Origin: Amaranthus tricolor
Taxonomy: Eukaryota; Streptophyta; Magnoliopsida; Caryophyllales; Amaranthaceae
Direction of reading: 5' to 3'
DNA length: 64,000 nucleotides
Assembly: GCF_026212465.1 (NCBI RefSeq)
Contig: NC_080051.1
Location: 18,362,459-18,426,458, forward strand
Part shown: positions 50,745-61,667 of the stretch, one piece after another
How positions within the stretch are numbered: position 1 is the first letter of the stretch
Layout: the number at the start of each line of letters is the position of its first letter
Notes under the pieces: model-generated
Databases searched by the model: none
The model's input: only the letters and a program-made list of their open reading frames with translations
Told to the model about the DNA's origin: nothing
Program-made: the position numbers and the translations under genes

Positions 50745-50930
50745 ATAATGAGTAAGTGCACTATCTTTATATAAGGATAATATAATTGAATGAAGCTTCA
50801 CACAACTTGCATTGCGAGGTAAAGCTTCCAAGAAGAGGGTTAATGGTTTTGGTGCAAGTTGAACCAAAAACAGTGTGCGATAAAGTACTTTACAATTGTT
50901 AAATAAGTCTACTTGTTATGTCTCCATACT
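50745..50930 (-). promoter_or_regulatory. Promoter of secreted-protein copy B
   Basis: On the minus strand a TATATAAAG box lies at about 50763-50772. Upstream of it lie the shared elements GAAGCTTCACACAACTTGCA, GTAAAGCTTCC and TTGGTTTTGGTGCAAGTTGA (plus-strand reading). CAACTTGCA and TGCAAGTTG form an inverted pair about 50 bp apart, kept in the orphan copy at 40290-40470. Confidence 0.65.
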
Positions 50931-51659
50931 ATTTCAATAGATCTATCACATATAGTATAGTCAATCAACAAATATTACATGTTTTGATGAGTTAATTATT
51001 TCCCTAAATATCAAGTCAAATATTAAAAGTTTCCCTATCAATAATAGAAAAATAACGGAAAAATTTTAATGGTAGTGTGACACGTGTCTTAACTCGTCAC
51101 TATTTCATTGTGTGCTATAATTTTTTATATTGAAATACCAAAGTTGATCCAAACTCATTTTTCTTTGTCTTCTCTCTGACTTCTCCCCAAAATAAACTCT
51201 ATCAATTTAATTTTAATATATAAACAATAAGGACAGTGAATTCATCTTTGAAAATATCAAGTAAGCAACGATTTCAAGTCTTTCACTAAATTTCATAAAT
51301 TTTTTAATTGCAAGTCACACAAAAGTCCGACTTAACCTAGGCCTAGTCTTACGTTTTGTGCGACTTGACCTAGGTCTAGTCACACAATCAAGTTGCATAA
51401 TTTGTGCGACTAGCAATTTTCTAGTAAATATCTTTTATAAGTTAATTTTTTTAAAAAATATATATATGTAAGATATCTTGGAGGATTTTAGTGGTGATAA
51501 AGTACATGCATTACATGCTTGGACGGACTAGATATCTACTACTATTGGTTTTCATTTTATTCAAATGTCTTTTAAGCAAAAGGACGATCATTTTATAGTG
51601 AGTCTTCATCTTTGATGTCATCGATTGTTTGATACAGTATGTTTAGAGGCTAGTTGTAC
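50931..51659. other. Upstream flank of copy B; otherwise empty
   Basis: 51145-51250 matches 40198-40290 (AACTCATTTTT.TTTGTCTTCTC, GGACAGTGAATTC). The rest shows no gene or bounded element. 51320-51420 has repeated GCGACTTGACCTAG / CGACTTAACCTAG variants. Confidence 0.45.
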
Positions 51660-53190
51660 GATGATGTGCAAATTTTATTTAACCGCAAGCGTACGGTGTA
51701 CGAGTAGTCGCAGGTCTAACACAAGGAAGCTAGGACAAGAAACTTGCTAATTTCTACTAATTATATTCCTTGAAGAGAAAAAATATGTTTGATTGGTTTT
51801 TGACTAATAAACTAAAAATGCAATAAAAATGGGTTTAAACTATATGATCAAGAGATCTAGGGTGTCGAGAATCCCCTAAAGTCTGGTACGATCAAACTCT
51901 CATTAGTGTCTATGAAATGTCGAATTAATTACGTGGTTAAACATGATCTTGTAAATCTAAAACTCTCGTTCTGTTGATTAACTATTGGACTTAGACCCTA
52001 CTAATTCAATTCTCACACGCTAGTTTTTTTGAACGAGTTAATAAGAATTTAACTGAAATTCACCCTAAAGCAAAGTCGATCCTAATCTTACACATTAGTT
52101 CTATTGACTAGTCCGACAAAGTATATTTAATTTTGGGTTGTTTGCACAATTTAACCACTTTAATCTTAATTTCATAGACACTTTAAATTATTAAATCATA
52201 CTTAACTTTTAGGTTCAAAACCTAACCCTAGAAAATGAATCTACTCACTAATCATGGTGAAAGCAATAAACACAAACCCTAGGATGATACTAGACATGGA
52301 TGAATATGATAATAAAGACAAATTCAAGAGAAGCAATAACTGAATAACAAAGAATACAACAATTAATTCAAAGAACAATAATGAAGAACAAAACTAGTTT
52401 TTATTAAAGGATGATTAATAATGACAATTAAAGTTCACTAAAGGAAGATTTAATGCTAATACAAGGAAATTAAAGACAAGGAAAATTAAATGCTAAAGAA
52501 AACTTACAATGCTCAAAGGAAGATTAATGATAGACTTATGAAAAACTAAATTAAAGGATGAATTTAAGAGTAAACTAATGGAAAAGAGTAAAATAGAGTC
52601 TAAGAGATGGAAGAAGAGAAGAGAGGAAGCCCTAATAAGTTTTTTAGGGTTTATTTATACTAATAAAGACTTAACCCTAAAAGCTAATTAAAAGATTAAA
52701 GGGATGAAAATCCCGTGCAGCAAAAGAGACTCAAAGCCGAGTCGGCTGCACCAGAAAAACATGAAAACCGAGTCGGCGTTTTGTGCTGAAAAATCACAGC
52801 AACTTCAAACGGTCATTATTTCTTGCTCGATTGTCGGAATTGGACATATAATATACCGTTAGAAAGCTCTTGAATTCTAGTTTCCAATGCCAAAATTCTT
52901 GCATCAATACAATCTTCTTATCAAAATTTATGACCAAAAGAGTAGACATGTATCAAATTTTACCTCAAAACTTTTGCATTATAAGAACTCTTCCACCCTT
53001 TTGCTCATTTTCTTTGTAGAAAATCTTCAATCGAGCTAAATTCCCCTTAGTAAACTCCATCATCATTAAAATCATAAGAATTATGCTTAAAACAATCAAA
53101 ACCACTCAAAACCAACATGAATAATCAAAATGAGTAACATAGCATAAATCTTCAAAATACGCACAAAATTACTAACAACGACCATCATTA
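51660..53190. mobile_element. Probable solo LTR of a large retrotransposon
   Basis: It begins TGATGTGCAAATTTTATTT with ACCGCAAGCGTACGG shortly after, a start I associate with long LTRs of plant Ty3-type elements. The text to about 53190 has no coding sequence and is more uniform than its surroundings. TG..CA ends are possible (..CGACCATCA at 53186), but the 5-bp flanks do not match, so the right end is uncertain. Confidence 0.45.
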
Positions 53191-53205
53191 AGGAGTATAA
53201 AATAA

Positions 53206-53614
53206 TTAATGCCAACTTATAGTATGCTTAATGCCTACTTACATCATCCTTAATGTCTACTTATAGTATCCTTAAGCCCATTTACATCATTCTCAATGCC
53301 TACTTATAATATGCTTAATGTCAACTTACAGTATGCCTAATGTCTACGTACAATATGCTTAATGCCTACTTACATCATCCTTAATGCCTACTTATAGTAA
53401 CCTCAATGCCTATTTATATCCTTCTTAATGTCTACTTATAATATGTTTAATGTATACTTACAGTATGCCTGATCCTACATACAATATGCTTAATGCATAC
53501 GTATAGTATGTCTAATGCTACGTACAATATGCTTAATGCCTATTTACAACATCCTTAATGCCTACTTACAGTATGCTTAATGCCTATTTACAGTATGTTT
53601 AATGCCAACTTCAT
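53206..53614 (+). repeat. 22-bp minisatellite, about 19 units
   Basis: Units follow the consensus TTAATGCCTACTTACAGTAT plus GC. Most are 22 bp, a few 21. Variation is mainly at positions 7-9 and 16-20, and alternate unit types (..CATCATCC and ..AGTATGC) hint at higher-order amplification. The same unit occurs at 30711-30850. Confidence 0.9.
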
Positions 53615-53803
53615 TCACGTCCTTTCTTTTGTTTTCAATTTGACATAACACAACTTTGTGTTTTTGTATTTGGGATTAATAATCCTTTATCAAGCTTGCT
53701 TTCTTCTTATAAGTTTCCATAAATGTAACAAAAGAATTACATATTGTTCACTCAAAAAATTACATACTATCCACACGTAACACATATTATTAAACAAATA
53801 TAT

Positions 53804-54145
53804 GTCAAAAATACCCTAACAAAAGAAAAAAAATAAATCAACAAATAAATGAATCAAACTTGTTTACTTATGAACAAAGAAAAATAAAGAAGACGAAAAG
53901 ATGAAAAATTTATCAAACTTGTTGATTCAACAAGTTATGGTCTGAAAAATGGAGAAAGTTTGAGAAAAATAAATCTGTCAAAAATACCCTAAAAAATAAA
54001 AAAAAAATCAACAAATAAATGAATTCAACTTGTTTACCTATGAACAAAGAAAAATATAGAAGATGAAAAGATGAAAAAATTAATCAAACTTGTTGATTCA
54101 ACCAGTAATGCCCTGAAAAATGGAGAAAGTTTGAGAAAAGAAAGC
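53804..54145 (+). repeat. 173-bp tandem duplication
   Basis: Two copies start GTCAAAAATACCCTAA at 53804 and 53977 and run through AAACTTGTTGATTCAAC and AAAATGGAGAAAGTTTGAGA. A few differences separate them. It lies just after the minisatellite. Confidence 0.85.
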
Positions 54146-55540
54146 TTGAGAAGGGAAAGCATGAGAAGAAGGAATGTGAAAAAGTTAATAAAGTAAAAAT
54201 AAAAACTGACATAAATATTGCACAATTAATGAAAGAGTTTAATTTTTGGAAACTCACAATTTCAATTTTTTGATAAGACCAAATTCTGAATTTTTAAAAA
54301 AAAAATAAATGGGCTAAAGATGGTCTCTTTGAAAAACCGTCTTTCATAAGATTTCATAAGAATTTGTGTATATAGTGACCCACCAAAAGATCTAAACCTA
54401 AAACATAGTGTGCCTCACGATTTGTGTAGATATGGGAACCCTACTTAAATTGAGAACCCCTGCTTTTCTTTTTTGGCTTTTATGGTGCTTATTTGCTTTG
54501 GTTTTCAATTATTATTTATGAGAAATTTATAAATTCGCACATGTATAAAATTTAAGACTATACACTATGCAAATGGGTGATGGTGAGTTTGAGTCTTTGA
54601 GCTGATAGAAGGCTTAAAATTATAGCAATTAACCCAAAATGTATTATTAGCGCTCAAATTATTATGCTTCAGATAAATGAATATAAAATTGTTTGTTAAA
54701 ATTTATAAATAACCTTTTTTTGTTAGTTTTATTATTAACAAAATTAAGATTGCGTACATTAAATCATATCAAATTCATTTTAAGTGGGAGTTACTTAATG
54801 TTATTGGAGTAATGAAATATTATTGTTGTAGAATTTAATGTTTTAGCCATTATTTTTTTTTTTGTTGCAATTTTTAATAAAAAATGAATTTGAAGCCCTA
54901 TCAAGTTTTTGGGCCGTGTGCTATTGCCGCCTATTGCACAAGGAATTAGTCGCCCCATTAGATTGATGGTAAATTTCCCATTTTCAAGTTCAATCTTATG
55001 TACTCTATCCTGTATAATTTATATTAAGGAGAAAATTATTATTTTTTTTAAAAAATATGGATAATAATAAATAAAAAGTAATAATGATTTGTATGGATGA
55101 AATTAAAAGAAAGTTAAAATGTATGGATGAGGTAAAAAAGAAGTGGTGAGTCATAGTCAAAAAATAAAAATAATGCAAATTAAATAGGACAGACCAAAAT
55201 GAAAAATGTTGCAAATAAAATGAGACGGAGGAAATATCACAAAACATATTAGTTGTCTAACTTGGATTATCTATCACTTCTTTCATTCAAAATTTTACAT
55301 TTCTTATCGTTGCCTCTTCTATAGTGCTCTCTTCCCCTCAACCTACCCTCTACAAAACAGATTTTCAAATTCTTCGAAACTACTTTAGTATTTTGGATGT
55401 ATTTAGTGTTATTCTAGGGCTATGCCTAAACTTTTATAAGTCTAATATTATTTCATGGCAAAATAAGGATTTACCATAAGCAGTTGAGGGAGCTTCTAAG
55501 GTCGGTTGTTGACATCAATCGTGCCCTTTCATATATCTTG
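54146..55540. other. Gene-free AT-rich stretch with a worn MITE
   Basis: At about 55000-55240 lies a relative of the degenerate Stowaway-like element at 39483-39850, ending GAGACGGAGGAAATA. Otherwise nothing recognised. Confidence 0.4.
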
Positions 55541-55544
55541 TGTA

Positions 55545-56830
55545 GAAACGGTTAGAGATAACAAAAGGGGGTGAATTGTTGTTTGATAAGTTTAAATGTT
55601 TTTGCCCTATTTTTGTGGAATTAGAAGCTTAAACTTAAATCCGCAAACTTAGAAAGAGACAACACAATTTTTACGTGGAAACCTTCTAGGCTTAAATAGA
55701 AGGAAAAATCACGACCCCCGGGAATTTCAAATTCTCTACTATCTTTTAGGCAATTAGTTACAATTACATAAAACAAATAAACAAAACTAGGCCAACTTCT
55801 CTTTCTCTTTCTCCTTCTCTTGCTTTACACGAAGCTTTTCTCTTCTCCCATAGACTTCCCCAAGTCTAGTTATAACAATTCTCTCAAAAACCCTTTTATA
55901 AAGGCCAAATACCTAACGATGAAATTAATGAGTTGCACAAAAATCTCGCCCTCTTGTTTTGATGGTGGTGGAGGTTCTTTAATAAGGATGCACCGTTGTG
56001 GAAAAGGGTTGTTACCTCGGTGCATCGTATTAAGGGTCATTTGGCTTCGGAGGATGCGTCTTGTAATGTTAAGAGTGGGGTGTGAGTGCAGATGCTGCGG
56101 TCTGTTGCTGATACTTCTTTGGTTAGGAAACTGGTTTATGAAGGTGTAGTCTCTAGGTTAGGTATGGGGAGAAGTTTTGTTTTTGGCATGATGTGTGATG
56201 TGCTCCATTGTCGTTGGTGTCACTTTTTCTCGAGAGTATGCGATGACTAGTCACCTAAGGAAGAACAAAAGTGACGACTTTTCACTAACGTTCTACTTAT
56301 GGAAAATGGGCAGATCGCGAGTCGCGACTTTTGTACTCGCTCACGAGCTTGTGTGTTGCGAGTGTTTTGCCGAGTCGCGAACTTCAGTTGTTTTCAAGAA
56401 TTAGAGGTCAAAGATTTGCGACAAGTCGTTGTATGCGACAACTCTTCGCTTCTTGTGATTTTGCGAAAAGTTAGCTTTCTTCACACTTTTGGCTGGTTAT
56501 TTGTAATACTTGAAGCCCAGATTTCTTTTAATTGGGGTTTACTATACAAACACCCTCTATTAGAGCTAGGGTTTGTTACCACAAATATATAGAGTACAAA
56601 AGAAAAAACGAGTCATTCTTGAGAGAAAAACTTGATTCATCTTTGTAATTCTTTGCGGTTAATAGTGAAACTTTTGATCTTGGTGCCAGTGGATGTAGTT
56701 ATCACATCGATGGGGAATCACATTAGTTCTTATTGTGTTTTTCTTATTATTTGCATTGAATTTCTTTATTGTTTTCTGTGACTATGACTAGTAAGTACTT
56801 ACAATAGCCGGTCAAAATATGACAAAAAGT
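55545..56830 (+). mobile_element. LTR retrotransposon remnant with inserted LINE scrap
   Basis: The left part has the LTR-like opening GGGGGTGAATTGTTGTTTGA (55567) and TTTTTACGTGGAAACC (55669). The right part (56640-56810) has GATGTAGTTATCACATCGAT and a T-rich tail, related to the LTR fragment at 31171-31437. Repeats of GCGAGTCGCGA type lie at 56318-56440. These may be two different LTRs. Exact ends were not found. Confidence 0.45.
55985..56205 (+). mobile_element. LINE relic fragment
   Basis: One plus-strand frame reads APLWKRVVTSVHRIKGHLAS and, after a stop, LVYEGVVSRLGMGRSF, then after a frameshift FWHDV. The pattern PLW..V..S....L followed by G.GRS..FW.D.W is typical of the region after reverse transcriptase in plant L1 LINEs. 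Confidence 0.6.
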
Positions 56831-57487
56831 GCTCTTAGCGAAAAATATACAAAGATTAAATTATTTAGACGTAACAATAATAAAGAAATATTTAAAGCAA
56901 ATGGCCAATAAGTAATTTACTATGGATAATCTTTCTATTACTATATAATTTTTGCTAAGAGGATGCATTATTATCATGAAACACAGGCGGTGGAAACGGG
57001 ATTTGTCATTTTTCAATGCTCGAGCTGTAAATTGACAATTGATACAATTGCCAAAGCATAAAACAAGCGTGCGATGAAACCAAAAAATTATTTACATAAA
57101 TCCGTACATAAGGAAGGACCGAGGAAAATAATCATACTTCATACTAGTTCATACTTATTACTTCATACCAATAATTCACATAATACTCCTACTATTTTTC
57201 TTTTTGTTTATTTGCTGTTTTTTATGTCACAAAAGAACAATAATTAATTAACAAATAATACAAGTGTAAAACAATTGAAATTATATGTAGCATACAAATT
57301 CACTAGTTTTTTTTCATTGAATTTGTCTAATTTTTATTTTTGAACATAATCCAACATTTTTTTTCTTTAATTCTTATCAATACATATAATTTACTTTTAG
57401 ATTACATCACAATTTTCATACTTTCCCACAAAATATTACTTTAAACACTTTTTAAAAAAAAATTTTTTTGCTACTTATTAGTTATGA
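56831..57487. other. Gene-free AT-rich stretch
   Basis: Nothing recognised. Confidence 0.4.
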
Positions 57488-57920
57488 AAATTATCTAGAA
57501 TAATCCAATCTTTTCATAATTTTCCTATAATAGTACCCCTGTTGATTAACCATGAATAATCCTAACTTTAAAGGGTATTTTCTTAGAGTAAACCCGATAA
57601 CTTGATGACTTGCTATAGCTAGTTTTAATTTTTAAAAAAGATAAATTAAAATAAAATTTCGAAAAAATTGTTAAAAATTTTTTTAAAAAAATTCTATTTT
57701 TTTATTATTCAGAATTTTTATGCTAAATTTTCAAAAATTTTCTCTAATTTTACATTAATTTTTAATTTACTTTTTTTGGTGAATTACCTACTATAGCAGA
57801 TCACCGAGTTACCCATATTTAATCTAAAAAATATTCTTCAAAATGAAATTATTTATAATTAATTAATAAATGAAAATATTAAAAAAAATTATTAAAAAAT
57901 TAAATTATTCTAAATAAGTT
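57488..57920. mobile_element. Foldback MITE with long, diverged inverted arms
   Basis: The left arm starts AATTATCTAGAATAATCCA and the right arm, inverted, AACTTATTTAGAATAATTTA. Both continue through a GTATTTT.TTAGA.TAAA block and a CTATAG block towards the centre. A one-armed relative is at about 29772-29895. Confidence 0.6.
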
Positions 57921-60624
57921 TTCTAATGAGCCAAAATGAATGGGCATCGGAGTATTTTGTTAGAAACAAAGGACAGCTGTAAATGCATGGAGTAGGAATT
58001 GTCAGTATATAAAACTCCATTCTACAAGTTTATCGAATGCATGTGCTTGGAACTTAGATCCATATTATGCCTTTTATTTGATCGACTATATAAAATTATC
58101 CCTTTATTTAGCTACTAGTTTAAACTTCATTAATTTGTTGCGTCTTTGAATAGCTATGCATCTCTGTGGAGTTCTATTTTATTTCTATTGTTTTGTTAAC
58201 GTATCAAATGATATGTACTCAAATATATTACATAGATTATAGTGTGGACTAAATCTACATAATTTCAAATTGAATAAACATATTAATTATGACATCATTA
58301 ATCACTAAAAATTAATATGTGTCGTATTATTTTAACGAATTTGTTCGTCAATAATATATATTTACAAACATTTGTAAGTGAAAAATACAATTAGTTTCAA
58401 AGACAAAAGTACAAATGGTTATATTGAAAGTAGCTTAATGAAACTTAATTAAACTTAACAAATTGTTAAAACTTTTGCTTTTTATAGCAAAATAATTTAA
58501 TTAAATTTGTGAGCTTCAGAAAATTAAAAACTAGCTATAAATAGCTTCTCTTCCTAATTATCAATGTAATTTGAAAATAAGAACTCACATCATCAAATTG
58601 GACTCCACTTATTAATCGAGAAAAACAAGATACAAACACTTTATAAATCAAGGAAATACCATTACAAAATTATATGTTAGTGCGACAAATCATCTCTAAC
58701 AAATTTGTTATAATATAATTATAATAAAGATGTACTTCCTCCGTTCCATATTAGTTGCAACATTAATAAATATAACACTATTGATTTACCACTCTTAATA
58801 TATGATTAGTTTTTATTCTATAAGTTAAAATATAGTCAAGTGAGATCTTATTTGGTTCATTTTATTGCAAAGATTATTAATATTAAATTTTTATAAGTTT
58901 TTACTATACCTAATTAGATATATTAAGAGGTAAATTTTGTATTAAATTACATGAAAAAACAAATATAATTTACAATGTAATTTATAATAAAAAAAAAAAA
59001 ACCTTTTACTTGTTTTTATTTGGATAAAGAAAGTTGGCACTGGTTATAGATCTCATTAATGTGGATAGTTGCATGCTTGCACGTTACACTAAGCTAAAAA
59101 AGGGGTGTTTGTTTCCAAGATGAGATTAACTTTATACGGAAGAAACATGGAAGTTTCATTGTTATTGTGAATTAATTCTACTTTAAGAGATGCGAAGCTA
59201 CCTAGTAATAGTAGTAGTAGGAGTACTATTACTATATTCTTAAGGTTAAGCCTTTTGTAACAAGGATTACTTTTCTGGAATATTCTATGTTTAAAAAAGA
59301 TTCGTCGTGGTTGCCACAATACCATTCATACAAGATGCCTCTACTTTCATACGTGCGCATCAATTTAAGTATTCTTCCATACTTATATTGGTATATATTT
59401 CTTCTAATTTGGCATGTATTTCTACCAGTATAATATTAAATATAATCAAGTAAAATTTTATTTAATTCGTATAAATGTATATTTTTAATAGTTTCAACTT
59501 GACTCTATGAGTTTTTCTAAGTTACCTAATCTAGAGTTTAAAGGATTTACTTATACTAACTATTTGTTCTACGCTCAAACGAGTACCATATATTACTTGT
59601 TCATGCAATAATGATTAAAAGCTATCCAAACTATATGAAAGGATGTGCTCATTCAAGCAGCTAAAAATTAGATCATTTTACCTCCTACTTCTTCCATTTG
59701 CTTTTTTGAGCACTTGATAAGCTCAATAGGACGTGTTGCTTCTTCAATGGCTTAAACTCCAAATAAGAATCAATAATTATTAATCATAATAATGATCCAC
59801 CTCGTCTGAAGCAATGCCTTTGCTGACAATTTTTTAGCCCTATATAAAACATAAAAAATGGTCTTTGTATAAGTAAAGTTTTATTTTTTTTTCTCCAACT
59901 ATACAACATATAGTTTCCTTTTTTTCCATCACATTAATGTTAAATAAATGTACAAATTTAAAATCACATGATAATAAAGTACTTATGCACAAACTAATTT
60001 TTAATAATAAGGATTAAAAAGGGCAAAATTCCAACATAATTGTTTGTGTAACTTCTTATACACCATATATTGCCTTTAACAACAAGGAATAAAGGTTACT
60101 ACATTTTAATTTGAAAGTTAAGAATCAATAAGATAGCATGGATCGAGGATTAAGCTTCATACAAGAATTATCAGAATATGACTTAAACGTAGTTTTTTAT
60201 ACCTTGGCTTTTAGAAATTTTCGCCAAATATGTCTATTTTCCTTTTTTTTTTAATGACTAACTTCTGAATAATTGTTTCAACTCCTGTTATAATCTTTTA
60301 AAAAAAATATGTTGCAATTTCAAATATATTATTTGACAACCTCTTTTTAAGTTTAAATTAGAATGAAATATCAGATTACATTCTATCAAAGTAAGACAAA
60401 ATTAGACGAGATCAAAATATAAATTACAGATATGAATAAGTAAGAGTATCAATCATATTGACTAAAAATAAAAATTGGACAAATTGAGTGGATAACTAAA
60501 AAGAAAATGGGGATAAATTTTATAAAAAATAAAATGAATAAATACATAAAAATAAAATAATTCAACTTAAATTACCATTAACAAAAATTATATAGATTCA
60601 CCCCGCTTATATGTTTACTCTATA
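57921..60624. other. Gene-free AT-rich stretch
   Basis: At 58735 a single Stowaway-type end (TACTTCCTCCGTTCCATATT) is present without its partner; the element may run to about 58980 and be truncated. No coding sequence seen. Confidence 0.4.
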
Positions 60625-60883
60625 CTTTCTTTGTTCCACTATACTTGCTACATTTGACTTTTTACGCAATTTAATGTGTTATTTCGATCATTTATATATT
60701 GAACTATACACATCTAAACATTAAAACAAATATAATATTATGAAAGTATGCGATTAGACGATTCAAACAAAATCTCACTTGACTATATTTTTTCTTACAT
60801 ATTAGCTGCAATATATAGAATAAGCTTAAACGATAAATTATATCGAAAACTATTATGTAACGTATATTTTAGAACGAAAGAAG
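60625..60883. mobile_element. Stowaway MITE upstream of the ECA gene
   Basis: The ends are CTTTCTTTGTTCCACTATAC and, inverted, CTTCTTTCGTTCTAAAATA, flanked by TA (60623-60624, 60884-60885). 259 bp. It lies 0.8 kb upstream of the Ca2+-ATPase start codon and so could be part of its promoter region. Confidence 0.75.
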
Positions 60884-61394
60884 TATAATACTTTATAACA
60901 ATAATATTATACTTTATATAATATATTATAGGAGTAATATAATAATAATAATAAATCATTCTCAACTACTAGTCTACTACTACTACCACCGAATTTTAAT
61001 CCACTGTAAAACTCATTTCCTCTACCAGTCTACCACTCCAAGATCTCCATAATCCATCATAACACTCAACCAATCCCTAAATTCCACGTCACATTGGACC
61101 CCACAATAGAGCCGGAACCATTCTTGTTGCCTGTCATCATCACAATACGTGGCGCACTTTTATTGGTTTCCATATGGTGGAAAAATTCATCGTTGATAGG
61201 GTTATTTTCGTAATTTAAGCTTTCCTTTTTAGGAGAATAACAACTTGATATCAAGGAAAACTACGTAGAGAGGGAACAGAGAAATCGGATCGTCTTTTCC
61301 GTATTTCTATAGAGAAGTAAACTGTTCGACTTTTAGAGAGAGAAATTATTTACACTCAATTTTAGCTTAATCTGGAATTTTCTCCAATAATCTG
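60884..61394 (+). promoter_or_regulatory. Upstream region and 5'UTR exon of the Ca2+-ATPase gene
   Basis: The stretch should hold the core promoter; I cannot fix a TATA box. From about 61250 the sequence is purine-rich with CTAGAGAGA-type motifs, as in plant 5'UTRs, and ends at the donor TCTG/GTAACT at 61394/61395. Confidence 0.45.
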
Positions 61395-61586
61395 GTAACT
61401 TCTTACTTCGTTTTTATGTCGATTTTCATTCTTTTTTGTAGTTTTACTTTATTTTTGTTTATTTATATGATTTTTTTGTTTAATCTATTGATTTTGAATA
61501 ATTTAGGGTTTTTTCGAGTTGTTGAGTGAATGTCGTAGTATTGGATCTTGTTGATGATTGATTAAATGAAATTGATTGATTTACAG
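61395..61586 (+). other. Intron in the 5'UTR of the Ca2+-ATPase gene
   Basis: Donor GTAACTTC at 61395, T-rich body, acceptor TGATTTACAG ending at 61586. It sits 81 bp before the ATG. Leader introns often raise expression of plant housekeeping genes. Confidence 0.65.
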
Positions 61587-61667
61587 GGGTTATATTAGCG
61601 AGTTAAGGAATCGATATCGATTTCTGTGGAAAATTATTGATTTTTCATAGTTATCGAGTGGAATTAG

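Noticed and set aside
51660..53190. Possible intact LTR with matched 5-bp duplication
   Set aside because: The five bases outside the proposed ends differ (TACGA and TTAAG), so I kept it only as a probable solo LTR with an uncertain right end.
61066..61254. 62-aa minus-strand frame in the Ca2+-ATPase upstream region
   Set aside because: Short, unlike any family I know, and overlaps the expected promoter and 5'UTR of the ECA gene.
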